The notes under the pieces were generated by a model that searched no databases, was not told the DNA's origin, and was given only the letters and a program-made list of their open reading frames with translations. Below are positions 15,000 through 23,939 of a DNA stretch of 25,760 nt, piece by piece (within the stretch, counting starts at the first letter, position 1; each line of letters starts with the position of its first letter). Origin of the DNA: Roseburia_C sp900315735. GTDB lineage: Bacteria; Bacillota; Clostridia; Lachnospirales; Lachnospiraceae. Position numbers and translations under genes: made by a program. The stretch lies in the NCBI GenBank assembly GCA_052118425.1, contig JBQKHF010000041.1; one strand, 5' to 3'.

Positions 15000-15284
15000 T
15001 TATTCTACTACTGCAAGAATATCATTCTGCTTTACGATGATATATTCTTCGCCATCCAGTTTTACTTCTGTTCCGGCATATTTAGAATAAATAACCTTCT
15101 GTCCTTCTTTTACCTGCATGGTAACTTCTTTGCCATCTACCACTCCGCCAGGACCAACTGCGATTACTTCTGCTTCCTGTGGTTTCTCCTGTGCAGCACT
15201 TGCTAAGATAATTCCAGATTTGGTTTTTTCCTCTGCTTTTAACTGTTTTAATACAACTCTGTCTGATAATGGTACTAATTTCAT
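15000..15284 (-). CDS. groES: 10 kDa co-chaperonin GroES
   Basis: The 94-aa lid of the GroEL chamber. Seen are the N-terminal KLVPLSDRVVLKQL, the mobile-loop region KTKSGIILASAAQEKPQEA that contacts GroEL (IIL), VIAVGPGG, KVIYSKYAGTEV and the closing DILAVVE. AAGGAGG lies 7 bases before the ATG. It is the first gene of the groESL operon, immediately behind the CIRCE element. Confidence 0.98.
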   Translation of the reverse strand: MKLVPLSDRVVLKQLKAEEKTKSGIILASAAQEKPQEAEVIAVGPGGVVDGKEVTMQVKEGQKVIYSKYAGTEVKLDGEEYIIVKQNDILAVVE

Positions 15285-15331
15285 GATTCATTGCCTCCTT
15301 GATTCGGTCTCTTTGTTTTCTTTCTTTTTTA

Positions 15332-15358
15332 TTAGCACTCATTCAAGCTGAGTGCTAA
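15332..15358 (-). promoter_or_regulatory. CIRCE operator (HrcA binding site)
   Basis: TTAGCACTC-N9-GAGTGCTAA matches the CIRCE consensus perfectly. It lies just after the expected groESL start site, as usual for HrcA repression relieved by heat. Confidence 0.97.
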
Positions 15359-15369
15359 CCGATAGTCAT

Positions 15370-15398
15370 ATAATAGTTTCTGTGTCTCTTTTTCGCAA
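15370..15398 (-). promoter_or_regulatory. sigma-A promoter of groESL
   Basis: -35 TTGCGA (15393-15398) and -10 TATTAT (15370-15375) are 17 bases apart. The start would be near 15363, directly before CIRCE. Confidence 0.8.
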
Positions 15399-15516
15399 GC
15401 CTGACCATTTTTTATTTTTCTCTTGTTTCCTTATATTTACTCTTAATATCTCGTTTTTTCTCTCGTTTTCTCACTTTCTGCAATTTGTAACGATTTAATA
15501 CTTTTTTTAGATTTGT

Positions 15517-16305
15517 TTATGAAATCAGTCCAAAATGCTCCAATCCCTTATAAATGCCGTCTTCGTGCAATGGTGCTGTGATATAATCCGCTGCTTCTTT
15601 TGCTGCTTTGGTACCATTTCCCATGGCAATTCCATGCTGCACATGCTTTAACATTTCCACATCATTGATACTGTCTCCAAATGCATAGGTATCTTCTTTC
15701 TCAATACCAAGAAGCTCACAGGTTTTTTCGATGCCGGACGCTTTGGAAAATCCTTTTGGAACAAACTCTGCGCATGCCACATCATGCACCAGCGGTGTGA
15801 AATTCTCTTCCAGATGGGAAAGTACCTTAAGATAAGCATCATCCGGTGTGGAGCAGGAAAACTTACTGATTTCCATAATTGCTTCATTTCCCGTTACCGG
15901 CAGCAAATCCTCTCCCAATGTCTCTTTTAGTCTCAAGCCATAAGGGTCTTCTTCAAATTCTTCCAGATCCATATACAAATTCCGGCTCCCCTCATATACC
16001 GTAGGAATTCCATACTCTTTTAATATATGTATGGTATCCTCTATCAATTCCTGTTCTAATTTTTTATAAAAAAGTGTTTTTCCATCCATCTCTATCCAGG
16101 TACCGCAGCCTGCCACAATTCCGTCGAATCCCAGTGTCAGCAATCTTTCATCCTGAATAAATGCTCTGGTTCTTCCGCTGCAGAGAAATGCCAGATGTCC
16201 ATTTTCCCGCAGCTTCCGGATTGCTTCCTTTGTGCTCTCCGGTATCACAAAATGCTCGTCCCACAATGTTCCATCAATATCAAAAAATACTGCTTTCCTG
16301 CTCAT
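15517..16305 (-). CDS. Cof-type HAD phosphatase
   Basis: The 262-aa protein belongs to HAD subfamily IIB (Cof/YbiV type), which dephosphorylates sugar phosphates and cofactors. Motif I is FFDIDGTLWDE with both catalytic Asp present, motif II the Ser of AFLCSGRTR, motif III the Lys of KGFSKASG, and motif IV GDSINDVEML, followed by HGIAMGNGTKAAKEAADYIT. The C2B cap lies between. I chose the ATG at 16305, with AAAGGA 10 bases upstream, because the earlier ATG at 16371 would add a Lys/Arg-rich stretch not seen in the family. It stands alone between the gltBD terminator and the groESL promoter. Substrate is unknown. Confidence 0.93.
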   Translation of the reverse strand: MSRKAVFFDIDGTLWDEHFVIPESTKEAIRKLRENGHLAFLCSGRTRAFIQDERLLTLGFDGIVAGCGTWIEMDGKTLFYKKLEQELIEDTIHILKEYGIPTVYEGSRNLYMDLEEFEEDPYGLRLKETLGEDLLPVTGNEAIMEISKFSCSTPDDAYLKVLSHLEENFTPLVHDVACAEFVPKGFSKASGIEKTCELLGIEKEDTYAFGDSINDVEMLKHVQHGIAMGNGTKAAKEAADYITAPLHEDGIYKGLEHFGLIS

Positions 16306-16392
16306 TCTCTTTATGTCCTTTCGCTGTTTTCTTCTCGCTCTTTTTGTCACAAGGGTTATTTTATGCCCCAAAAGCAGAATGTGTCAACCACG

Positions 16393-16442
16393 AAAAAGCC
16401 GCCTACCACAGCTCACCCTCCGGTGCACCATAGTCAGACGAC
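16393..16442 (-). terminator. intrinsic terminator of gltBD
   Basis: On the minus strand GTCGTC (16437-16442) pairs with GGCGGC (16398-16403) through C-G and U-G pairs, with an inner CACC-GGAG-GGTG hairpin and five T behind it. It is 30 bases after the gltD stop. The G-U pairs exist only on the minus strand. Confidence 0.7.
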
Positions 16443-16471
16443 TTTCTTCTATCATTATATTGTAATTTTCA

Positions 16472-17965
16472 TTACTGTACAGAAAGATAAGAATATCCCA
16501 TCAGACTTTCGTCTACTTCACGGGCTGCTTCTCTTCCTTCACGGATTGCCCATACAACCAGGGACTGTCCACGATGCATATCTCCTGCTGTAAAGACATT
16601 TTCCACGTTGGTCTTGTAATGACCGGCTTCTGTTGCCACATTGGTTCTGGCATTTAAGTCTACGCCGAATGCTTTGGCAATGTAATCTTCTGTTCCAAGG
16701 AAGCCTGCTGCAATCAGAACCAGATCACAATCTAACTTGCTTTCGGAGCCCGGTACTTCCACCATCTGCATCCGTCCGGTCTTTTCATCCTTTTTGCCCT
16801 CTAATTTTACGGTTTTTAATCCGCAGAGCTTACCGTTCTTGTCTTTTAAGAACTCTTTTACGGTTGTCTGGTAAATACGAGGGTCGGAACCGAACATAGC
16901 AATTGCTTCTTCCTGACCGTAGTCTGTCTTGCAGACTCTTGGCCACTCCGGCCATGGGTTGTTCTCTGCACGCTCATCCGGTGCTTTTGGCATCATTTCA
17001 AGCTGGATGACACTGGCTGCGCCGTGACGGATAGAAGTTCCGACACAGTCATTTCCGGTATCTCCACCACCGATGATAACTACTTTCTTTCCCTTGGCAG
17101 AAATATATTTGTTATCTTTAAGCTCGGAATCTAAAAGGCTCTTGGTAGTTGCCTTTAAGAAATCTACTGCAAAGTAAATGCCTTCTGCATCTCTGCCCGG
17201 AGCTTTGATGTCTCTTGGATTCTTTGCTCCACAGGCTAAGATGACACGGTCATATTCTTTTAAGAGTTTTGCCGGCTTGATGTCTTTTCCAACATTGGCA
17301 TTGGTAATAAACTCGACACCCTCTTCTTTCATTATATTAATCTTACGGTCAATAACCCATTTTTCCAGCTTCATATTCGGGATTCCATACATCAAAAGTC
17401 CACCGACACGGTCATCTCTTTCAAATACGGTAACGGAATGTCCTCTTTTATTCAACTGGTCTGCTGCTGCAAGTCCGGCAGGACCGGAACCGATGATTGC
17501 AACCTTCTTTCCGGTACGGACTCTTGGAGGTTTTGCTGCAGCATATCCTTTTTCATAGGCATTTTCAATGATTCCATGCTCATTTGCCTTACAGGTTACC
17601 GGGTCTTCCCAGTGTCCACAGGTACAGGCTGCTTCACAAAGTGCCGGACATACTCTTGAGGTAAATTCCGGGAAGTTGTTGGTCTTGGTCAGACGGTTAT
17701 ATGCCTGCTCCCAGTTGTTGGTATACAAAAGGTCATTCCACTCCGGTACCAGATTATGCAGCGGACATCCGCTGGTCATTCCCATGATATTCATACCAGC
17801 CTGGCAGAACGGCACGCCGCAGTTCATACAACGTGCTGCCTGTACTCTTTGTTTCTCTTTTGAGAGAGGGGTATGGAACTCGTTAAAGTTCTTGATACGC
17901 TCCTTTGGTGCAACCGCTGCTGCATTCTCTCTGTCATATTCCATAAATCCTGTTGGTTTTCCCAT
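16472..17965 (-). CDS. gltD: NADPH-glutamate synthase, small subunit
   Basis: The 497-aa beta subunit passes electrons from NADPH through FAD and iron-sulphur clusters to the large subunit. The N-terminal cysteine motifs CMNCGVPFC and GCPLHN with CPALCEAACTCG bind the clusters. The FAD-binding GSGPAGLAAADQL is near residue 158, the NADPH-binding IGGGDTGNDCVGTS near residue 287, and the C-terminal FAD motif FTAGDMHRGQSLVVWAI is intact. It begins 14 bases after the gltB stop and shares its transcript. Related subunits occur as subunits of other oxidoreductases, but its position beside gltB settles the assignment. Confidence 0.97.
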   Translation of the reverse strand: MGKPTGFMEYDRENAAAVAPKERIKNFNEFHTPLSKEKQRVQAARCMNCGVPFCQAGMNIMGMTSGCPLHNLVPEWNDLLYTNNWEQAYNRLTKTNNFPEFTSRVCPALCEAACTCGHWEDPVTCKANEHGIIENAYEKGYAAAKPPRVRTGKKVAIIGSGPAGLAAADQLNKRGHSVTVFERDDRVGGLLMYGIPNMKLEKWVIDRKINIMKEEGVEFITNANVGKDIKPAKLLKEYDRVILACGAKNPRDIKAPGRDAEGIYFAVDFLKATTKSLLDSELKDNKYISAKGKKVVIIGGGDTGNDCVGTSIRHGAASVIQLEMMPKAPDERAENNPWPEWPRVCKTDYGQEEAIAMFGSDPRIYQTTVKEFLKDKNGKLCGLKTVKLEGKKDEKTGRMQMVEVPGSESKLDCDLVLIAAGFLGTEDYIAKAFGVDLNARTNVATEAGHYKTNVENVFTAGDMHRGQSLVVWAIREGREAAREVDESLMGYSYLSVQ

Positions 17966-17979
17966 TTTGCGTCCCCTCC

Positions 17980-20900
17980 TTAATTTCTTGTATTCGCATA
18001 AAATGCTTCAATCTGTGCCTGTTCGGAAGACAATCCTTTTTCTTCCATCTGAACAATTGCCATTAACATACGGTTATAATCGTATGGAATTACTTTCTTG
18101 AACTTCGGCAGATACTCACTGAAGTTATCTAAGATTTCTTTTCCCTTTTCAGAATTGGTCAAAGCTACGTGTTCTTTAATCATATCTTTTAATTCCATAA
18201 CATCATATTTGTTTCCGACTTCTTCTGAGAATACCATTTCCTTATTGATTCTGGTATAAAGGTCGTTGTCCTCATCTAATACATAAGCGATACCACCGCT
18301 CATTCCGGCTGCAAAGTTTTTACCAGTCTTACCAAGGATAACCACACGTCCACCGGTCATGTATTCACATCCATGGTCACCGACACCTTCTACTACTGCA
18401 GAAGCTCCGGAATTTCGTACGCAGAAACGTTCTCCTGCCACACCACTGATAAATGCTTTACCACTGGTTGCACCGTAAAGTGCTACGTTACCGATGATGA
18501 TATTTTCATCCTTCTTATATTTCACACCTGCCGGAGCGTAGACAACCAGTTTTCCACCGGAAAGTCCTTTTCCGAAGTAATCGTTAGAATCTCCTACCAG
18601 TTCTAAGGTAAGTCCCTTTGGAATGAATGCGCCAAAGCTCTGTCCGCCGGCACCGGTACATTTTACGATAAAGGTATCTTCCTCTAAAGTATCGTCATAT
18701 TTCTTTGTAATCTCGGAACCAAAGATGGTACCAAAGGAACGGTCTGTATTGCTTACTTCCACATCAATGCTTCTCTTCTGTTTCTTATCCAGTGCGGAAG
18801 AAAGCTGTTTTAACAGCACAGTTTCGTCCTTGGTCTTCTCCAGTTCGAAATCGTATACATGTTTTGGATCAAATGTAACTTTCTCCTTTGGTCCTGCAAA
18901 CGGGTTATTCAAAATCTTGGAAAGGTCGATTTCTTTTTCCCGGTCTGTCAAATCCTCTCTTACCCGGAGAAGGTCACTTCTTCCTACCATTTCATCAATG
19001 GTACGGCAGCCTAACTTCGCCATGATTTCTCTTAATTCTTCTGCAATAAACCGCATGAAGTTTTCTACATATTCCGGTTTTCCCGCGAAACGTTTCCGAA
19101 GCTCCGGATTCTGTGTTGCGATTCCGGCAGGGCAGGTATCCAGATTACATACACGCATCATCACGCATCCCATAGTTACCAGCGGTGCAGTTGCAAATCC
19201 GTACTCTTCTGCTCCAAGCAATGCAGCAATTGCTACATCACGGCCGCTCATCAGCTTACCGTCTGTCTCGATTCTTACCTTATTACGAAGTCCGTTCATA
19301 ATCAGAGTCTGGTGTGTCTCTGCAAGTCCAAGTTCCCAAGGAAGTCCTGCATTATGGATAGAACTGCTTGGTGCTGCACCGGTACCACCGTCATATCCGG
19401 AAATCAATACTACCTGCGCTCCTGCTTTGGCAACACCGGCTGCGACTGTACCCACACCTGCTTCTGATACCAGTTTTACGGAAATTCTTGCATCACGGTT
19501 GGCATTCTTCAAATCGTAAATTAACTGCTCCAAATCCTCGATGGAGTAGATATCATGATGAGGTGGCGGTGAAATTAAGGATACACCCGGTGTGGAAAGT
19601 CTTGTCTTTGCAATCCAAGGATAAACTTTCTTGCCCGGAAGGTGTCCACCTTCACCAGGTTTTGCACCCTGTGCCATCTTAATCTGAATCTCCTCTGCAC
19701 TGACTAAGTAACGGCTGGTTACACCAAACCGGCCGGACGCTACCTGCTTGATTGCAGAACATCTGTCTAAGCTTGTATGTTTACTTGCGATACGGTCCGG
19801 ATCTTCTCCACCCTCACCGGTATTGGATTTACCATGTAAGTGGTTCATGGCAATTGCCAGTGTCTCATGGGCTTCCTTGGAAATAGAACCATAGGACATC
19901 GCACCTGTTTTAAATCTTGTTACAATAGAATCTACGCTTTCTACTTCTTCAATCGGAACACCTTTTTTCGGGAAATTGAAATCCATCAATCCACGAATAT
20001 TGGCATCACGTTCTTCACTGTTCACAAGGTCTGTGTACTGTTTGAAAAGGTTGTAATCTCCACGTTTGGTTGATTCCTGTAAAAGGTGGATGGTTGCCGG
20101 ATTATAAAGGTGAACATCCGCTCCGCTTCTCATTTTGTGACGTCCCTTGCTGTCTAAGGTAAGGTCTGTCTCTAATCCCAATGGGTCATAGGCTGCAGAG
20201 TGCAGAGTATCTACGTCTTTTGCAATGTCTTCCAGTGTAATTCCACCGATACGGCTTACGGTATTTGTGAAATATTTATCGATTACTGCAGAGTCAATAC
20301 CAATTGCCTCAAAAATCTTAGAACCCTGATAAGACTGAATGGTTGAAATACCCATTTTGGAAGCAATTTTTACGATACCACTGATAATTGCCTGATTGTA
20401 ATCATGGATTGCTGCATAGTAATCCTTGTCTAACATATGCTCGTCTACTAACTGTTTTACGGTATCCTGTGCCAGATATGGATTGATTGCACAGGCACCA
20501 TAACCAAGCAATGTTGCAAAATGATGTACTTCTCTTGGTTCACCGGATTCCAGAATCATGGCAACTGCAGTTCTCTTCTTGGTCTTTACCAGATGCTGCT
20601 GCAAACCGGATACTGCCAGAAGGGATGGGATTGCCACATGGTTCTCATCAATGCCACGGTCGGAAAGAATCAGGATATTTGCACCGTCACGGTATGCACG
20701 GTCTGCTTCTACAAACAGATGATCCAATGCTTTTTCCAGGCTTGTATTCTTATAATATGTAGTAGGAAGAACCACAACCTTGAATCCTTCTACTTTCATA
20801 TTTTTAATTTTCATCAAATCTGTGTTGGTAAGAATCGGGTTATCTACCTTTAATACCTGACAGTTAATCGCCTTTTCTTCCAGCAGGTTACCATCTTCTC

Positions 20901-22533
20901 CGATATATACGGTAGTTGATGTTACCACTTTCTCACGAATGGAATCAATTGGCGGGTTTGTTACCTGTGCAAATAACTGTTTGAAATAATTAAACAGTGG
21001 CTGATGGTCTCCTGCCAGTGCTGCCAGCGGAGTATCAATACCCATTGCAGAAGTTCCTTCTCCTCCGTTTAATGCCATCGGAAGGATTGCTTCACGCAGT
21101 GATTCGTAAGTATAACCGAATGCTTTCTGCATTCTCTGACGCTCTTCTTTGGTATATTCCGGAACACGCTGATTTGGAATCTTTAAATCCTCCAGTTTAA
21201 TCAGGTTACGGTCAAGCCATTCACCATAAGGCTGTTTGCTTGCGTAATACTCTTTTAATTCATCATCATCAATGACTCTTCCCTGGATGGTATCTACTAA
21301 GAGCATTTTACCCGGACGAAGTCTTTCTTTTACAACAATCTTGGTCGGATCAATATCAAGTACTCCGACCTCGGAAGAAAGAATCAGCTGGTCATCATCG
21401 GTAATATAATATCTGGAAGGTCTTAATCCATTACGGTCAAGAACAGCTCCCATGACATCTCCATCTGAGAAAAGAATGGAGGCTGGTCCATCCCACGGCT
21501 CCATCATGGTTGCATAGTACTGATAGAAGTCTTTCTTCTTCTGGGACATGGTATTGTTATTTGCCCATGGCTCCGGAATCATAATCATAACTGCCAGTGG
21601 TAAATCCATTCCACTCATTACCAGGAACTCTAAGGTATTATCTAACATTGCTGAGTCAGAACCTTCGGAATTAATAACTGGAAGGACTTTCTGCAGTTCC
21701 CCTTTCAGTTCTTCGGACTCCATGGTCTCTTCACGGGCAAGCATCTTATCTGCATTACCTTTGATGGTATTAATCTCTCCGTTATGTACGATGAAACGGT
21801 TCGGATGTGCTCTCTCCCAGCTTGGATTGGTGTTGGTTGAGAATCTGGAGTGTACGGTTGCGATTGCAGATTCATAATCCTTATCCTGAAGGTCTGCAAA
21901 GAACAGACGCAGCTGATCTACTAAAAACATTCCCTTATATACGATGGTTCGGCTGGAAAGGGATACTACATAAGTATCATCATTGGACTGCTCGAATACT
22001 CGTCTTGCCACATACAGCCGGCGGTCAAAATCAAGTCCCTTTGCTACTTCAGCAGGACGTTTTACAAATCCCTGCATGATATATGGCATACAGTCTACTG
22101 CTTTCTGTCCCAGTTTATCCGGGTCAGTCGGAACTTTTCTCCATCCTAAGAATTTCATTCCTTCCTTTTCCACGATAACCTCAAACATCTTCTTTGCCTG
22201 ATTCCGTTTCAGCTCATCCTGTGGGAAGAAAAACATTCCGACACCGTAATCTCTTTCTCCACCAAGTTCAATCCCTGATTCCTTTGCTACTTTGGAGAAA
22301 AATTTGTGTGATACCTGAAGCAGAATACCAACACCGTCACCGGTTTTTCCTTCTGCATCCTTACCAGCTCTGTGCTTTAAGTTCTCTACGATTTTTAAAG
22401 CATTTTCTACAGTCGCATGGGATTTGATACCTTTGATGTTTACCACAGCTCCGATACCGCAGTTATCATGTTCAAAATTCGGATTATACATACCCTGTGC
22501 TACTGCTGTACTTTCATTCCACTGTTCTGTCAT
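17980..22533 (-). CDS. gltB: NADPH-glutamate synthase, large subunit
   Basis: Makes two glutamates from glutamine and 2-oxoglutarate, the central ammonia-assimilation step with glutamine synthetase. The 1517-aa protein has a 24-residue propeptide before the nucleophile Cys25 in HDNCGIGAVV, which starts the class II glutaminase domain (about 25-430). The central domain follows, then the FMN-binding synthase domain with GEGGEDPDR, LISPPPHHDIYS and GYDGGTGAAP, the 3Fe-4S cysteines of CVMMRVCNLDTCPAGIATQ (about 1110-1130), and the C-terminal GXGXG beta-helix domain. An AAGGGA site lies before the ATG. It is the first gene of the gltBD operon. Confidence 0.98.
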   Translation of the reverse strand: MTEQWNESTAVAQGMYNPNFEHDNCGIGAVVNIKGIKSHATVENALKIVENLKHRAGKDAEGKTGDGVGILLQVSHKFFSKVAKESGIELGGERDYGVGMFFFPQDELKRNQAKKMFEVIVEKEGMKFLGWRKVPTDPDKLGQKAVDCMPYIMQGFVKRPAEVAKGLDFDRRLYVARRVFEQSNDDTYVVSLSSRTIVYKGMFLVDQLRLFFADLQDKDYESAIATVHSRFSTNTNPSWERAHPNRFIVHNGEINTIKGNADKMLAREETMESEELKGELQKVLPVINSEGSDSAMLDNTLEFLVMSGMDLPLAVMIMIPEPWANNNTMSQKKKDFYQYYATMMEPWDGPASILFSDGDVMGAVLDRNGLRPSRYYITDDDQLILSSEVGVLDIDPTKIVVKERLRPGKMLLVDTIQGRVIDDDELKEYYASKQPYGEWLDRNLIKLEDLKIPNQRVPEYTKEERQRMQKAFGYTYESLREAILPMALNGGEGTSAMGIDTPLAALAGDHQPLFNYFKQLFAQVTNPPIDSIREKVVTSTTVYIGEDGNLLEEKAINCQVLKVDNPILTNTDLMKIKNMKVEGFKVVVLPTTYYKNTSLEKALDHLFVEADRAYRDGANILILSDRGIDENHVAIPSLLAVSGLQQHLVKTKKRTAVAMILESGEPREVHHFATLLGYGACAINPYLAQDTVKQLVDEHMLDKDYYAAIHDYNQAIISGIVKIASKMGISTIQSYQGSKIFEAIGIDSAVIDKYFTNTVSRIGGITLEDIAKDVDTLHSAAYDPLGLETDLTLDSKGRHKMRSGADVHLYNPATIHLLQESTKRGDYNLFKQYTDLVNSEERDANIRGLMDFNFPKKGVPIEEVESVDSIVTRFKTGAMSYGSISKEAHETLAIAMNHLHGKSNTGEGGEDPDRIASKHTSLDRCSAIKQVASGRFGVTSRYLVSAEEIQIKMAQGAKPGEGGHLPGKKVYPWIAKTRLSTPGVSLISPPPHHDIYSIEDLEQLIYDLKNANRDARISVKLVSEAGVGTVAAGVAKAGAQVVLISGYDGGTGAAPSSSIHNAGLPWELGLAETHQTLIMNGLRNKVRIETDGKLMSGRDVAIAALLGAEEYGFATAPLVTMGCVMMRVCNLDTCPAGIATQNPELRKRFAGKPEYVENFMRFIAEELREIMAKLGCRTIDEMVGRSDLLRVREDLTDREKEIDLSKILNNPFAGPKEKVTFDPKHVYDFELEKTKDETVLLKQLSSALDKKQKRSIDVEVSNTDRSFGTIFGSEITKKYDDTLEEDTFIVKCTGAGGQSFGAFIPKGLTLELVGDSNDYFGKGLSGGKLVVYAPAGVKYKKDENIIIGNVALYGATSGKAFISGVAGERFCVRNSGASAVVEGVGDHGCEYMTGGRVVILGKTGKNFAAGMSGGIAYVLDEDNDLYTRINKEMVFSEEVGNKYDVMELKDMIKEHVALTNSEKGKEILDNFSEYLPKFKKVIPYDYNRMLMAIVQMEEKGLSSEQAQIEAFYANTRN

Positions 22534-22622
22534 AATCGTTCCCTTTCTGCTTTCTCTTTATTTTCTGTCTTACTTTGTTACCTGCACTCTGCTGCTTTAA
22601 AGTGCTTTTATTTTCTGAACTA

Positions 22623-22652
22623 AGTTTACACCCGGCATAATATACTTTGCAA
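22623..22652 (-). promoter_or_regulatory. candidate gltB promoter
   Basis: -35 TTGCAA (22647-22652) and -10 TAAACT (22623-22628) are 18 bases apart. The leader would be about 85 bases. The -10 is weak, so this is tentative. The 350 bases from 22534 to 22884 hold no gene that I can support. Confidence 0.4.
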
Positions 22653-22668
22653 TAGTTTTTTTCTTGCT

Positions 22669-22689
22669 ATTGTCTGATTATTAGACAAT
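22669..22689. promoter_or_regulatory. operator-like dyad upstream of gltB
   Basis: ATTGTCT-N7-AGACAAT is a perfect 7-bp inverted repeat, centred about 30 bases upstream of the candidate -35. An activator of nitrogen assimilation could bind here; none is identified. Confidence 0.4.
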
Positions 22690-22734
22690 TCATTTTATAT
22701 TCTTTTATTGTATTTATATTTATCATTTTTTTGC

Positions 22735-22802
22735 ATATAAAAAAGGCTTATCAAAACAATTCAACGTGTTCTTTGTTGAAAATATTTTTTCATAAGCCTT
22801 TT
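22735..22802 (-). terminator. long terminator hairpin upstream of gltB
   Basis: Arms AAAAGGCTTAT (22741-22751) and ATAAGCCTTTT (22792-22802) enclose an inner TTCAAC / GTTGAA stem. On the minus strand the outer arm runs into six T. It would stop leftward transcription coming from the thioester gene region before gltB. Confidence 0.7.
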
Positions 22803-22884
22803 GAATTTGCCTGTTATTTTAAATTGTGTTTAAATTGTTTCCCGGTTGTTCTGGAATTTCTTGTGGAATGTTTTGAGGACCTCT

Positions 22885-23100
22885 GCCATTTCATCGAAAT
22901 ACAGATATTACATAAGGACCGTAAGGGGCACTAGGAATTTCGATATACTTTTTATCCTATCCGGCAACCGGTGCAAATTCACATCCATGTTCATATGCAC
23001 CTCGCCGGCACATCCCTGTGCCAGCGTTGCCAGTATATCAAACGAAATTCCAAGTGCCCCTAACAGCCCTTATTATATATCTGTATTTCGATGAAAAGGC
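22885..23100. mobile_element. 216-bp foldback (MITE-like) element
   Basis: Two arms of about 65 bases (22885-22949 and 23032-23100) are imperfect inverted repeats: both begin GCC-N-TTTCATCGAAATACAG from the outside, with about seven mismatches and a small gap. The centre holds further hairpins, CCGGC..GGTGCA / TGCACC..GCCGG (about 22961-23008) and GGCACA-TCCC-TGTGCC (about 23007-23022), giving a branched cruciform or RNA structure. It codes for no protein. It ends inside the thioester gene, which it truncates. I saw no clear target-site duplication. It could be a non-autonomous transposon or a mobile structured RNA. Confidence 0.75.
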
Positions 23101-23744
23101 AAATAAGCATCAATATCCATAAGATTTACCATGTTTTTAATACCATCTGCGGTAGCTGCATTCCCCTTAAAGGCATCAGAATCATCACTACAACCATCAT
23201 ACACCCAGGATAAAGCCATATGAGTAATTACATAAGCATAAGGACGAACATTCTCCTGCATCATGTTATACATACCCTTATCACTTTCATATCCCGGTCC
23301 ACCATATCCATAGTAGGCTACTGCTGAAAGCAATGCATCATTGGATACCGAAGCGGTATATTGTCCATTGCTCGGATTTGCTTTACTTGGTTCCAGACAA
23401 TAAACTACAGTTCCATCTGAAAGACTATACTGGTGTGTCTGATAGCCATTGTAATTAATTGTCTTTCCTACGGTTAAATCTACATTAAAATCATAGTTTC
23501 CAGAGGCATAAGTTTTAACTACCAATCCCTCATCGGCACTGTTAAGAGCAATCTGCTCCGCTTCATGCTCTTTGTTTTCTTCTTCTGCCTTGCGTACCAG
23601 TTCATCAAAGTTATCTGAAAGAATCGATTCTTCCTGCTCCGGTAAACTTGCCGCAAAAGCAGTCAGCGGACTGGCTGCCATACAGACACATAATGCGGTA
23701 GCCATGAACGCTTTTAACTTCTGTTTTACTCTAAATTTCTTCAT
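23073..23744 (-). pseudogene. thioester-domain surface protein, truncated by the foldback element
   Basis: The frame encodes a signal peptide (MKKFRVKQKLKAFMATALCV, cleavage near AFA, residues 29-31), a charged helix, and most of a surface thioester domain (TED) of the kind at adhesin tips. The reactive Cys116 is in VVYCLEPSK, followed by LLSAVAYYGYGGPG and the closing region YVITHMALSWVYDG. The usual Gln of the TQxA motif is His here, so the thioester may not form. After NLMDIDAYL the last eight residues and the stop codon come from the element at 22885-23100, so the downstream repeats and wall anchor expected of the family are absent. The ATG at 23744 follows AAGGAGG. A terminator-bearing leader precedes it. 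Confidence 0.75.
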
Positions 23745-23783
23745 ACTTTCTATTTTCCTCCTTCCATTTGCTAAAAGAAAGCA

Positions 23784-23813
23784 TAAAAAAAGAACCGATA
23801 GCATTATCAGTTC
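23784..23813 (-). terminator. terminator in the leader of the thioester gene (possible attenuator)
   Basis: On the minus strand GAACTGATA (23805-23813) pairs with TATCGGTTC (23792-23800) through one U-G pair, with a 4-base loop and eight T. It lies only 40 bases before the ATG, downstream of another terminator and a hairpin, so it may attenuate the gene. Confidence 0.8.
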
Positions 23814-23850
23814 CCAGTTACCTTTATATTTTGTTTTCTATCCTCCCTTC

Positions 23851-23869
23851 TGTACCGAAATCCGGTACA
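23851..23869 (-). other. leader hairpin before the thioester gene terminator
   Basis: TGTACCG and CGGTACA form a perfect 7-bp stem with a 5-base loop. It lies between the two terminators. No riboswitch class is recognised. Confidence 0.5.
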
Positions 23870-23878
23870 AGTATCTAT

Positions 23879-23915
23879 AAAAAAAGGACTCAAAGTGAAA
23901 TCACCTTGAATCCTT
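23879..23915 (-). terminator. intrinsic terminator of the lipoprotein gene
   Basis: On the minus strand a 14-bp stem (AAGGATTCAAGGTG with CACTTTGAGTCCTT, two G-U pairs) has a 4-base loop and is followed by a run of seven T. It is 25 bases after the lipoprotein stop codon. Confidence 0.9.
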
Positions 23916-23939
23916 CTCTTACCATCTTTATACATTTCA

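Noticed and set aside
22534..22668. Glutamine riboswitch or T-box before gltB
   Set aside because: No matching conserved core was seen in the leader; only a weak promoter is supported.
22813..22893. Short minus-strand frame (FDEMAEVLKTFHKKF...) left of the foldback element
   Set aside because: Only about 24 codons with a stop just upstream, no start context, and nothing to join it to the thioester gene; may be chance.
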